Source: Coraliomargarita sp965656715
GTDB lineage: Bacteria > Verrucomicrobiota > Verrucomicrobiia > Opitutales > Coraliomargaritaceae
Direction of reading: 5' to 3'
Assembly: GCA_965656715.1 (NCBI GenBank)
Contig: CBFHLR010000015.1
Location: 1 to 64,000 of the forward strand
Length of the DNA stretch: 64,000 nucleotides
Shown here: positions 26,727 through 35,554 of the stretch, in pieces
Numbering within the stretch: the stretch's first letter is position 1
Layout: each line of letters starts with the position of its first letter
The notes under the pieces: model-generated
Told to the model about the DNA's origin: nothing
What the model saw: the letters and a program-made list of their open reading frames with translations, nothing else
Database searches by the model: none
Program-made: the position numbers and the translations under genes

Positions 26727-27776
26727 CTATTGCTCATAGGCAGACAACCCGCTTGTCTTGAAAATATGGATACAGCCTTCACTGTCGGTTTCCACCAAGT
26801 AAGCTTCGACACCATCCATGCCTTCGACAAGCTGCATCGCCTGAGTTGAACCCATGACAAGGCAAGCGGTAGCGAGCGCATCGGCCGTCGCACAGTTCTC
26901 TGCAAGTATAGTAACGCTGTGCAAGCCATGCAGCACGGGGCGGCCGGTTGTTGGATCAATGATATGCGAGTAGCGCACACCGTCGACTTCTGTGAAAGTC
27001 ATATAGTCACCACTCGTCGCCATCGCCGCAGTCCGCAGCTCCAGCGTAGTCTGCAGTTGTGCCAGCCCCGGCCTTGGCTTGCGAATCCCCACAATCCAGC
27101 TGACAGGGTCAGACTCCGGAACGGCAGTGCGAATCTCGCCACCGATCTCAATGAGATAGCGCTCAATTCCTTGTGCACTCAAATACTCCGCAATCAAGTC
27201 GATTGCAGTGCCCTTGGCAATCGCACTGCAATTGATCGTCAAGTGCGGGTGGGTTTTGCGAACCCGCATACTGGCTGAATCGAGCTCCAGCCGCTCCATA
27301 CCAACTCGCTTGAGTTGCACGTCGATTTCGGCCTGCTCAGGAATCTCCGTATGCGTGTCGGCTCCAAAACCCCATAGCTCGATCAACGGCGAGAGCGTCA
27401 CGTCAAAAGCACCACGACTCAGCCCGTGGATCACTTTCGACTGTTCCAATATCCGCAATACAGATGCGGGTGCGTCCTGCCATTCGATGGATTCGCAGCC
27501 ATTGAACTGACTCACCCAGCTATCCGGGTTCCAGTTGCTCAGCTCAGCATCAAATTGCTCAAGAATTGTTTGAATCGCACGATCAATGCGAGCGTGGCTC
27601 TCAGCATTGACTGCGCACTTGATCATATAGCTCGTGCCCATCGTTTGACCACGCAACTCGCACGACTGCAAAGGAGCTTCGCAAAAGCCGACCAGAGCGA
27701 ACGAAGTGAGCGCTAGCACGAGCCAACAGAGTTTTAAATTGCCTTTCAAAATAGATCCAAAACGGTCGCCAGACAT
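26727..27776 (-). CDS. apbE: FAD:protein FMN transferase (ApbE)
   Basis: Exported flavin transferase of about 349 residues from the ATG at 27776; weaker in-frame starts lie further upstream (TTG at 27824). After a signal or anchor (LKLCWLVLALTSFALVGFC) come LRGQTMGTSYMIKCAV, SRGAFDVTLSPLIELWGFG, CSAIAKGTAIDLIA, EIGGEIRT and HIIDPTTGRPVLHG, all ApbE hallmarks. It attaches FMN covalently to Thr of partners such as Rnf/Nqr subunits or periplasmic flavoproteins. No partner is evident nearby except, loosely, the exported FAD oxidoreductase at 45950. It follows a terminator-like hairpin after the GH2 gene. Confidence 0.93.
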   Translation of the reverse strand: MSGDRFGSILKGNLKLCWLVLALTSFALVGFCEAPLQSCELRGQTMGTSYMIKCAVNAESHARIDRAIQTILEQFDAELSNWNPDSWVSQFNGCESIEWQDAPASVLRILEQSKVIHGLSRGAFDVTLSPLIELWGFGADTHTEIPEQAEIDVQLKRVGMERLELDSASMRVRKTHPHLTINCSAIAKGTAIDLIAEYLSAQGIERYLIEIGGEIRTAVPESDPVSWIVGIRKPRPGLAQLQTTLELRTAAMATSGDYMTFTEVDGVRYSHIIDPTTGRPVLHGLHSVTILAENCATADALATACLVMGSTQAMQLVEGMDGVEAYLVETDSEGCIHIFKTSGLSAYEQ

Positions 27777-27835
27777 CCAGCTGAAAAACAGCTGCACCCC
27801 CTTAAAGAAAAGAAAACAAACCAAAACACAAGCAA

Positions 27836-27884
27836 GGCACCTCTGAAAATCTCCATGTCCGAAATGGTAAGCTTCAGAGGTGCC
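27836..27884 (-). terminator. Hairpin downstream of the GH2 gene
   Basis: GGCACCTCTGAA (27836-27847) pairs perfectly with TTCAGAGGTGCC (27873-27884) around a 25-base loop, 46 bases after the GH2 stop. On the minus strand it is followed by TTGCTTGTGTTTTGG, a poor U-tract, so termination may be partial and ApbE may be reached by read-through. Confidence 0.5.
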
Positions 27885-27929
27885 CGAACCCGCAAATTGT
27901 AATCAGCGGGCTAAAGATGATTACAATCC

Positions 27930-30773
27930 CTAGGGTTTCGTAGATTCTGCCCGCCCGAGGAAACGCTGCATCGCTTCCGGCGTTACGGGAACGTCCGGCA
28001 GAAAGAGCGGCGAAGCGGCATAACTCAACAGGCTCTTGCGGAGCTGGCGCGCTTCGGGTCGAGTTTCGAGCTCATTGACAATATCGGCGGTGCAAACCAG
28101 CACGGAACCGTTCTTGTATTTGAACTCAAAGAGCATCGCCAGTGAACGGTTCATATGGAAGTTATCCACCGTCCGCACCGCAGGGCGCAGCGCGAGCGGC
28201 AACGATTCAATATCGACCGAGAAGGAACGGTTCACCAAGTCCTGCCATTGGAAGTCGGAGTGGAACTCCGTCGGGAACTCAGCCAGTGCCGGATTGGCCG
28301 GATCAATCAAAAGCCCCATCGTCTTGGAGATTTGGCGATGCTTCATGCGCGCATTCCAGAAGGTGCCACTGAAGGTGCCGGGCACCGTATCTTTGATCTC
28401 TTTCGCGCTCGGCGCATAGATGACCTTCGCTCCGCGTTCGAGCGCGGCTTCGACGGAGGCATCCCAAGTCGTTGCAAAGGTCACGCCTGCGGGCACATCA
28501 GCCTGATTTTGCTGTGGATACACCCATAGCTTGTAGCGATTCACACGTCCATTCGAGGCACTGACAGCGAGCTCCATGCCCGTCGCTTCGTTTATACCTG
28601 CAAGCGGAATAGTAATGTTTCCAGCAGGCGAAAGCTGACCCGTTGGTGCGTTCACATCATTAAGTCTTCCCGCAGCAACGAGCTGCCCGATTGTGTCACG
28701 CAAGGACCAGGACAGTTCGCCCGCAAAATCAGAGTCGGAATAGTTCGAAATCTGCACCTGGGCCTGCAGCGTTTCGCTGTTGTCCCAGACCATCTTTTCG
28801 AGGCGCGCCATCGGCACAAAATCGGAGCAGAACTGGCGGAACTCCGCCGGCGTGGTCAGCCCTTTGGATTCCCATAGGGCGTTGATGATGCCGATCGGGG
28901 AAGTCCCCTGCCCCGGATAATCCTGCAAAGAAAGCAGCTGAAAACCGCTCAATTCCGGCGTGGCTAAAACTGCTTCAATCTCGGCCTTGTAAAGCAACAG
29001 CGTCAACCTACCAGAAGCCATGGTGAAATCGGTGGCCCAATCGCCGAGTCCTTTGTCGCGCAAGTCTGTGCGATAATCTTCGTAGTTGTAGGGGATCATT
29101 GCACCATGATAACGCGTGATTTCGCGGAAGTCGGTATACACGCACCACTGTCCGTTTTCATGCGTAATCAGCGGGCGATTTAAGCCTTCCAATCGACCCG
29201 AGAAGTCAAAGGCGGAGCCGTAACGGTAACCGGCACTATTGAACGGCTCGTAGTCTTTGACCGGACCTCCGCCCCATTTCACACCACACAGATGCTCTTT
29301 ATCGGTTCCCCAGGCACTGGAGTAAAAATCGTCGATCCGCCCTGGCGTCCATGGGTGTGTGGTTGACGAGTATAAATGGCGTGGATCGGTGGTCTGCCCA
29401 TACTTCACTTTTTCAGCCAGACGTGCGGTATGGCGTTTGATGAACTCCGGCTCAGTCTGTGAGATCAACTGCTCGTTGCCCATTGAAGCCAGCATAAAGG
29501 ACGGATGGTTTCCGTAATAGTAGATCATACGCTTGAGCTCATCGCTCAGATACTGAGTGGTCACAGGGTCCTCTTCGCGCTTCGTGCTTGGGCAGGAAGT
29601 GCCCGGCACTTCCACCTGCAGATAAAACCCGAGTTCGTCTGCCGCCTGAAAGGCCGCCTCCGGTGGACAGCTGTTATGAAAACGGAAGTAGTTCAGTCCA
29701 TAGGCCTGAGCGGTCGCGATCTGTTTTTTCCAACTCGCCACATCCATGGGTTCGTGTCCCCAAATCGGGTAGAACATGCATTCGAGCGTGCCGCGCAATG
29801 AAATGCGTTGTCCGTTCAGCATCATGTTGGTTCCATCGTGTTTCAGTTCGCGCATGCCAAACTGGGTTTCGCTTTGCTGCTCACCGAGCGACAGCATCAG
29901 GGTGTAAAGCACCGGATTGAATTCGCTCCACAGCTTTGCGTCTTTGATCGGCATGGAAAACTCGACGCTTTGCTCAGCCGCACCAGTTAATTTGAACTGC
30001 GCCACTTGCTGCTGACCGTCGACTTCTGCCGTCAGCTCGATGCTTTCTGCCTTTTTCTTGGCGTTCGCGATCAGGACTTTGACGGTGATTTCCGACTTAT
30101 GGATGTCGCTGAAAACGTCGGCTTTGACGATGTGCGTTTGCTCGAAAGCGCGCAGTTCAATTTTACCGATCGCTCCGTTCCAGTTGTGGACGAGGTTATG
30201 GCCACCGCAGTTCAACTTGGCATTCTTTTTAACATCGGTCGTCAGATCATAATGCAGCACCATTTCATTATCGCCCGGCGCGGCTCCGCGTCCTTTGCGA
30301 TTCAGGTTATCAAACATGACGGTCAGCTGATTCGTGCCCTCTTTCAGCAAGGAGCTCAGCTTGTATTCGTGCGGCGCGATCAGGGAGTTTTGCGTTCCGA
30401 CGTAGCTGCCATTGACCCACAGATAGGACTCCCAACCACAACGTTCCATAAACAGAACGTATTCTTTGGAGAGGTCATCTATTTCGATGTCGCGCTGATA
30501 CCAAATGCTACCACGATAGGAACGCGGTTCTGAAGCATTGGAACTCTCCCGCTTAATGCTGGTGACATCCTTCAGGTTCTCGTGGTTCGTGCCAGGCAGA
30601 ACCGCCGTTTCACCGCTAAAAGTTTGCGCAAAATACTTCTGCGCAACGCCCTCGCCTGAATCATCCACACGCATCTGCCATTCACCATCCAGCGAAATGG
30701 TCTTACCGAACGCGCTCCCAAGGGATACGCATAGCAACCCCGCGATCAATACTCTGCATTTTTTCATCTTCAT
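27930..30773 (-). CDS. GH2-family glycoside hydrolase, 947 aa
   Basis: Secreted exo-glycosidase. A signal peptide (about 1-23) is followed by the sugar-binding domain (ISLDGEWQMRV, WYQRDIEID, LWVNGSYVG), Ig-like domain and TIM barrel (RGTLECMFYP, NYFRFHNSCPPEAA). GNHPSFMLASMGNEQL holds the probable acid/base Glu434 and PLITHENGQW the candidate nucleophile Glu539. The His-Glu before the nucleophile and the PGQGTSPIGI segment match the 8767-11634 enzyme, so the two form one GH2 subfamily within this locus. It is the last gene of the operon that starts at 35419. Confidence 0.9.
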   Translation of the reverse strand: MKMKKCRVLIAGLLCVSLGSAFGKTISLDGEWQMRVDDSGEGVAQKYFAQTFSGETAVLPGTNHENLKDVTSIKRESSNASEPRSYRGSIWYQRDIEIDDLSKEYVLFMERCGWESYLWVNGSYVGTQNSLIAPHEYKLSSLLKEGTNQLTVMFDNLNRKGRGAAPGDNEMVLHYDLTTDVKKNAKLNCGGHNLVHNWNGAIGKIELRAFEQTHIVKADVFSDIHKSEITVKVLIANAKKKAESIELTAEVDGQQQVAQFKLTGAAEQSVEFSMPIKDAKLWSEFNPVLYTLMLSLGEQQSETQFGMRELKHDGTNMMLNGQRISLRGTLECMFYPIWGHEPMDVASWKKQIATAQAYGLNYFRFHNSCPPEAAFQAADELGFYLQVEVPGTSCPSTKREEDPVTTQYLSDELKRMIYYYGNHPSFMLASMGNEQLISQTEPEFIKRHTARLAEKVKYGQTTDPRHLYSSTTHPWTPGRIDDFYSSAWGTDKEHLCGVKWGGGPVKDYEPFNSAGYRYGSAFDFSGRLEGLNRPLITHENGQWCVYTDFREITRYHGAMIPYNYEDYRTDLRDKGLGDWATDFTMASGRLTLLLYKAEIEAVLATPELSGFQLLSLQDYPGQGTSPIGIINALWESKGLTTPAEFRQFCSDFVPMARLEKMVWDNSETLQAQVQISNYSDSDFAGELSWSLRDTIGQLVAAGRLNDVNAPTGQLSPAGNITIPLAGINEATGMELAVSASNGRVNRYKLWVYPQQNQADVPAGVTFATTWDASVEAALERGAKVIYAPSAKEIKDTVPGTFSGTFWNARMKHRQISKTMGLLIDPANPALAEFPTEFHSDFQWQDLVNRSFSVDIESLPLALRPAVRTVDNFHMNRSLAMLFEFKYKNGSVLVCTADIVNELETRPEARQLRKSLLSYAASPLFLPDVPVTPEAMQRFLGRAESTKP

Positions 30774-30787
30774 AAATTCTGATTCTT

Positions 30788-32338
30788 CTATTTAGCGTTA
30801 TTCTTTTTGCCCGCCTTATACCTCGGTTCCTGAAATTTAAAATAAGGCGATGGACGATGCTCCCGTTCCATCATCTGCTCCAAGCGTTCTACGAGTTCTG
30901 GATTATTCACCGCTAGATCAGACTCCTCGGACAAGTCGTTCGACAAATCGTAGAGTTCAGTTTTAAGACACTCCGCACCTGAGGGATCGTAAGTCTTAAT
31001 GAGTTTCCATTTTCCGCTACGCAAGGCCTTGCGCGGAGCGCGTTCAGTGAATTCCCAATAAAGGCAATCGTGCTTACGCTGCGCATTCAGGTCTCCCTGA
31101 AGGGTTGGCAGCATTGAAATGCCATCCAATCCCTCAGGGTATTCACCATCGATGATTTCGGCAAAAGTCGGCATAAAGTCCCAAAAAGCACTGACATGAT
31201 CCGTCGTGCGTCCGGGCTTGATAACCGCTGGCCAGCTAATGAGCATCGGCGTGCGAATTCCGCCTTCGGTCAAATCGCGTTTGGTGCCGCGCAGCGGACC
31301 ATTACTATCCCAAAAAACTGGCGAATGGCCGCCTTCGTGGTGTGCACCGTTATCGCTGGTAAAGATCACGATAGTGTTTTCCTCAATACCGACTTCCTTC
31401 AGCAGGGCTTGTAACTCGCCCACCTGTTGGTCGAGATTGTCCATCATCGCGGCAAACCCTGCTATGGGGTTCATGACTACCTTATCCTTACCCATATCAA
31501 AACCACTATACTTGCCCTCCTTCGTATTGAATTCGGGATACACCTTCTTCCATTTTTCGTGCAATTCCGGCGGAGCGGCCATTGCCGCGTGGGGCACCAA
31601 GATCGAAAGATAGGCGAAGAACGGCGTGCCGNNNNNNNNNNNNNNNNNNNNNNNNNNNNNNNNNNNNNNNNNNNNNNNNNNNNNNNNNNNNNNNNNNNNN
31701 NNNNNNNNNNNNNNNNNNNNNNNNNNNNNNGACTCACCGTTGACTTTGATAAAGTCCAAGCCGCGATCCCACATCAAATCATGGGTGTAAGTGTCGCCGT
31801 CCAATTCCACTTTTTCGTAATTATTCCAGATGTAATTCGAGTAATAAGTATGAGAACGACCCTGACAATAATGACCGTAAAATGTATCAAATCCCTGAGT
31901 TAAAGGATCCCCGGAATTTCCGGGCGCACCTAATCCCCACTTCCCAAACATACCGGTGGCATAGCCCGCCCCTTTAAAAAGCTCCGCCAAAGTAAAGGCT
32001 TCATCCGGGAGTGGGAATTGCCCAAGTGTCGGCTTAGTGCCACCCGGCCAAATTGCTGGTTTATTTCCGCGCACGGGAGTGTGCCCGGTATGCTGTCCCG
32101 TCATCAAGCAACTGCGAGACGGGGCGCAAACCGTGCTGCCCGAATAGTGGTCGGTAAACTTCAAGCCGGATGTTGCGATGCGATCGATGTTCGGCGTTTT
32201 AAGTTTCTGTTGACCGTAACAGCCCAAATCCCCCATCCCGAGGTCGTCACAGAGAATAAAAACAACGTTCGGCTGTTCAGACGCGAAGGCCGAGAGCGTC
32301 CCGATTAAACAAACCAAATTCAATGTAAGCGTTTTCAT
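30788..32338 (-). CDS. S1-type sulfatase containing an assembly gap
   Basis: Secreted sulfatase from the ATG at 32338 (an in-frame ATG at 32350 is 12 bases upstream), with signal peptide, FILCDDLGMGDLGC and formylglycine site CAPSR at Cys71. GKWGLGAP stands in the GKWHLG position, and VPHAAM and FTSDNGAHH are present. It is interrupted by 99 N at 31632-31730. The frame on each side is the same, and the flanks (FIKVNGE and GTPFFAYLS) are nearly contiguous in other sulfatases, so few residues may truly be missing. It lies between two GH2 genes in a three-gene operon. Confidence 0.92.
   Translation of the reverse strand: MKTLTLNLVCLIGTLSAFASEQPNVVFILCDDLGMGDLGCYGQQKLKTPNIDRIATSGLKFTDHYSGSTVCAPSRSCLMTGQHTGHTPVRGNKPAIWPGGTKPTLGQFPLPDEAFTLAELFKGAGYATGMFGKWGLGAPGNSGDPLTQGFDTFYGHYCQGRSHTYYSNYIWNNYEKVELDGDTYTHDLMWDRGLDFIKVNGEXXXXXXXXXXXXXXXXXXXXXXXXXXXXXXXXXXGTPFFAYLSILVPHAAMAAPPELHEKWKKVYPEFNTKEGKYSGFDMGKDKVVMNPIAGFAAMMDNLDQQVGELQALLKEVGIEENTIVIFTSDNGAHHEGGHSPVFWDSNGPLRGTKRDLTEGGIRTPMLISWPAVIKPGRTTDHVSAFWDFMPTFAEIIDGEYPEGLDGISMLPTLQGDLNAQRKHDCLYWEFTERAPRKALRSGKWKLIKTYDPSGAECLKTELYDLSNDLSEESDLAVNNPELVERLEQMMEREHRPSPYFKFQEPRYKAGKKNNAK
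31632..31730. other. Assembly gap (99 N)
   Basis: Unknown bases inside the sulfatase gene at 30788-32338. The length of exactly 99 equals that of the gap at 44323-44421 and is probably a placeholder. Confidence 0.95.
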
Positions 32339-32359
32339 TTTAAGCAGCATTCTGTTGTT

Positions 32360-35300
32360 CTATTTTGTATTAAAACTGGCACGCCCCTCAACGAGAGTTG
32401 CCGTCACCATCTCTCTGGGCGTGCCAAATTTGCAATGGTGCTCACTGCCATGACCGGAATAGTCCGCGGCGAGCATGCGGATCGTATCCGGCAGCACCCA
32501 GCAGCGGACATGCTGCGATGCATCGGACTTGAAAGTCAAACCGTGACCGCCTGCATTCGACAGGGTTGCGGTCAACACATTGTATTTGGTGGAACGGAAA
32601 TCGTTACTGCCCAAGTCCGTCGCATCCTGCGCCCATGCTTGCTCCACATCAGTTAGCGGGCCGAACACGCCACAACGCTCCACGTTCGGATAAAAAGCGG
32701 GCGAGATCCCTTCAGCGCGGCCAATATGATCGTCAGGATAAATGCTCAGCTCGGCATCGCGCTTCCAACTGAGCTGATCCATCGCGCGCGGTAGATCCAG
32801 CACCACACCTGTCTGCAAGACCTTCAAATCCTGCTTGAGGGTAAACGTGTGTGCGACTTCAAAACTGCTGTCGCTTTTAACAGTGACCGTAAAGAATCCC
32901 TCCGCTTCATCGTAACTGCCGGGTATGGTGATCACGACATCCGCACCGAGCTTTTCTGCCGACACCTTTCCGGGCTTCCAGTTCGAGCAAACCGGGCTGG
33001 CAGGAATCCCCGGCTTATGTTTGGTAACGATCTGTCGACTTTTCACCGCTTCCAGCACCATCAAATGCGGGCCGCCCGTTACAATCGAATCACCGTTCTG
33101 TTCAACCTGAAGCGCTCCCTCGGCATCGACTTGAACCTGCAAAGCTCCTGCGCTTGCGAGGATTCCATCTGCCGTGGTTTCAAGCGCTACGACATGCGAT
33201 TCCGCCACCGCTTCATCGGCAACTTCTGGCGCGCGGTCGAAGCTAAGTCGCCAGCGATTGACTTCAAAGCCGAGCGGACTGATCGCACGCAAAATAACCG
33301 GCTCGTCTTTTGCAACTCGGCCGAGTCCCTTCAATTTCAGCTGTCCCCTTGCTTGTGGTGCCACGTCTGCCGAAGCGGTTCCACTGTTGTCACCCGCGGT
33401 CCACTCGAAACGAAACTCGTTCAGGTTGCTAAAGAAGTTATGGTTTTCGATTTCCAATCTGGCGCTTCCCCACCAAGTCGAATCGATTGTCTCACTGCTC
33501 AGCTGGATCGGGGCATAGGCCTTCTTAATATACCAGTATTCCGGCTTTTCGCGGCGCCATCCATCGATGAATCCCCAGGGGCCGCAACCCGTCACGAGCA
33601 GAGAGTCCTCACTTTCTTCGACCTGCTTCTCTTTATAAATTTCGTGCAGTCCGAAATTTTGCTCAATATTTCCGATGTCTTTGCCGGACGTTTCGATGAA
33701 GAAAATCGAGTCAATCCCGCACCAAATCGTGCCCCCCATCAGTTGATCTTCGGCATCTACCTGATTCCAATAGTCTATAAAGCCGGGGCCCCACAAATCG
33801 CGCAGTCCCGGATCATAGCCCAGCTCACGATAATCGTAGCAATACAGGTGTGCATACTCGCCGAGGAAAATCGGGCGCGTTTCATTCTTCATTAAATCGA
33901 AAATATACTGACCCGGATAGTGCGATGCCGCGACCTCACAAAGACCCTTGTCGTATGCCTTCGCTTTGTAGAACGACATATCAAAAATGGTCGGGCGCGT
34001 CGGGTCCAATGTTCTGACCGCGTGATAAGCAGCTTCAAAATACTCGTTCCAATCACACTCGTTGGCGAGCGACCAAAGCACTACACTTGGGTGACTACGA
34101 TCACGCTGCACCATTTCGAGCGTTGAGCGCACAATCAACTTTCCAAACTCGTCGGTCAGCGGAACCCCCTGATTCTTTGCGCCCCAGTGCCAACCCCAAA
34201 ACGGCGCCTCCACCTCGACCATCAAGCCAAGCTCATCGCAAATATCGAGAAAACGTCCGTCCGGCGGATAGTGCGACGTGCGGATGAAGTTGATGTTGGC
34301 AGCGCGAAAGAGCTCGGCATCTTCGCGCTGCATGTCTTCAGGAATACCGCGTCCAAGAATCGGATGCGTCTCATGGCGGTTGGTGCCACGCGCTTTAATC
34401 GCCACGCCGTTGAGGAAAAACTCCTTGCCGCGCACTTCCACTTCACGGAAGCCAAAGCGGCGCTCGACCTTCATCACGGTTTCTTGTTTTGAAACTAATT
34501 CGCCGTGCAGTATGTAAAGGTTCGGGTGCTCAGGGTCCCATTTGTTCGGTGACTTGACCGGGATTTGAATACGCTCTGTGCGTGATTCTCCCGGCCCTAA
34601 TGGTGCAAACTCCGCGACGGTATTCGCAACCGTATCATCCTGCTTCCATTCGCTGAGCTGGAGGTCCAACACAAGTGGATCACTCCGCGATGCGCCTTCG
34701 TTGGTCAACTCGACTTCCACATCAACGACCGCATCCGTATAGCTTTCGTCCAGCTCGGTGCTGACGTGAAACGAGGAGACATGGATCGGCGGAACTGCAA
34801 TCAGGCGCAGCGGACGCATGAGGCCACCGCAATCAGCGTGGTCATACATGTCAGGCGATTTCTGCATCACGACCACGATCCGATTCGCTTTGCCCGGCTC
34901 GCAGGCATCCGTCACATCCCACTCGAATGCCGTATGCCCGATGCCCCAGCGCTCTGACCAGAGGCGGTCACGCCCTTTAGGGTGACGCGGAAAACCGATA
35001 CGTTTCCCGACCGGGCTACCGTTGATGAAGACCTCGGCAGGCCCGACAAACCCGTCAAATTGAAGCTTAATGCGCTGGCCGTTCCAATCAGCCGGGATCT
35101 CGACCGTTCGGGTATAGATAGCGCGAAGCGCGTCATCGCTTTCAAGCCAGTAGCCCTGCCCCACCCACTGACCGGGCACACGGATTGGATTCCATTTTGA
35201 AAAATCGACATCCCCCTGCCACGCATCCGGCTTTACATCGTAGGCAAATTGCCAAACACCCGACAAATCCATCACCGATTCGCTCACCGACGGGTTGTCC

Positions 35301-35419
35301 GTCGGCAAGGGACTCAGCCGTGGGACTTCCACATTCGCAAAGGCAGTGGCCACCGCCGCCAAGGCAATGCTACTCAACAGCACAATCTTCCTGATTAAGT
35401 TTGCTCTTGGAAATGTCAT
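32360..35419 (-). CDS. GH2 beta-galactosidase-like enzyme, 1019 aa
   Basis: Secreted enzyme from the ATG at 35419. The longer in-frame start at 35548 would run through the promoter and palindrome at 35446-35490 and add a non-signal leader, so it is rejected. Signal peptide, then sugar-binding domain (VMDLSGVWQFAYD, VFINGSPVGK), Ig-like domain, TIM barrel and further beta domains. SLANECDW holds acid/base Glu454 and FLGEYAHLY nucleophile Glu521, the standard GH2 pair. RTSHYPPDGRFLDICDELG is typical of beta-galactosidases. First gene of the operon with the gapped sulfatase and the second GH2. Confidence 0.93.
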   Translation of the reverse strand: MTFPRANLIRKIVLLSSIALAAVATAFANVEVPRLSPLPTDNPSVSESVMDLSGVWQFAYDVKPDAWQGDVDFSKWNPIRVPGQWVGQGYWLESDDALRAIYTRTVEIPADWNGQRIKLQFDGFVGPAEVFINGSPVGKRIGFPRHPKGRDRLWSERWGIGHTAFEWDVTDACEPGKANRIVVVMQKSPDMYDHADCGGLMRPLRLIAVPPIHVSSFHVSTELDESYTDAVVDVEVELTNEGASRSDPLVLDLQLSEWKQDDTVANTVAEFAPLGPGESRTERIQIPVKSPNKWDPEHPNLYILHGELVSKQETVMKVERRFGFREVEVRGKEFFLNGVAIKARGTNRHETHPILGRGIPEDMQREDAELFRAANINFIRTSHYPPDGRFLDICDELGLMVEVEAPFWGWHWGAKNQGVPLTDEFGKLIVRSTLEMVQRDRSHPSVVLWSLANECDWNEYFEAAYHAVRTLDPTRPTIFDMSFYKAKAYDKGLCEVAASHYPGQYIFDLMKNETRPIFLGEYAHLYCYDYRELGYDPGLRDLWGPGFIDYWNQVDAEDQLMGGTIWCGIDSIFFIETSGKDIGNIEQNFGLHEIYKEKQVEESEDSLLVTGCGPWGFIDGWRREKPEYWYIKKAYAPIQLSSETIDSTWWGSARLEIENHNFFSNLNEFRFEWTAGDNSGTASADVAPQARGQLKLKGLGRVAKDEPVILRAISPLGFEVNRWRLSFDRAPEVADEAVAESHVVALETTADGILASAGALQVQVDAEGALQVEQNGDSIVTGGPHLMVLEAVKSRQIVTKHKPGIPASPVCSNWKPGKVSAEKLGADVVITIPGSYDEAEGFFTVTVKSDSSFEVAHTFTLKQDLKVLQTGVVLDLPRAMDQLSWKRDAELSIYPDDHIGRAEGISPAFYPNVERCGVFGPLTDVEQAWAQDATDLGSNDFRSTKYNVLTATLSNAGGHGLTFKSDASQHVRCWVLPDTIRMLAADYSGHGSEHHCKFGTPREMVTATLVEGRASFNTK

Positions 35420-35445
35420 ATTCAGTTCAAGTTCAGATCCTGCCA

Positions 35446-35490
35446 AGTCTACCCGACTCGCGAAATTACACAACCTACTGATTTCAGCAG
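35446..35490 (-). promoter_or_regulatory. Palindrome-regulated promoter of the GH2-sulfatase-GH2 operon
   Basis: Palindrome CTACTGATTTCAGCAG (35475-35490, one mismatch in the right arm), one base, -35 TTGTGT (35473-35468), 16-base spacer, -10 TAGACT (35451-35446). The ATG at 35419 is 27 bases after the -10. The signal lies inside a longer open frame and so fixes the start. Confidence 0.8.
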
Positions 35491-35554
35491 GTGCACCGGC
35501 CTCTTCTCGCATCTCAGCCTTCAAGCAGCCTATAGACAGAGAGTTCACTCGTGA

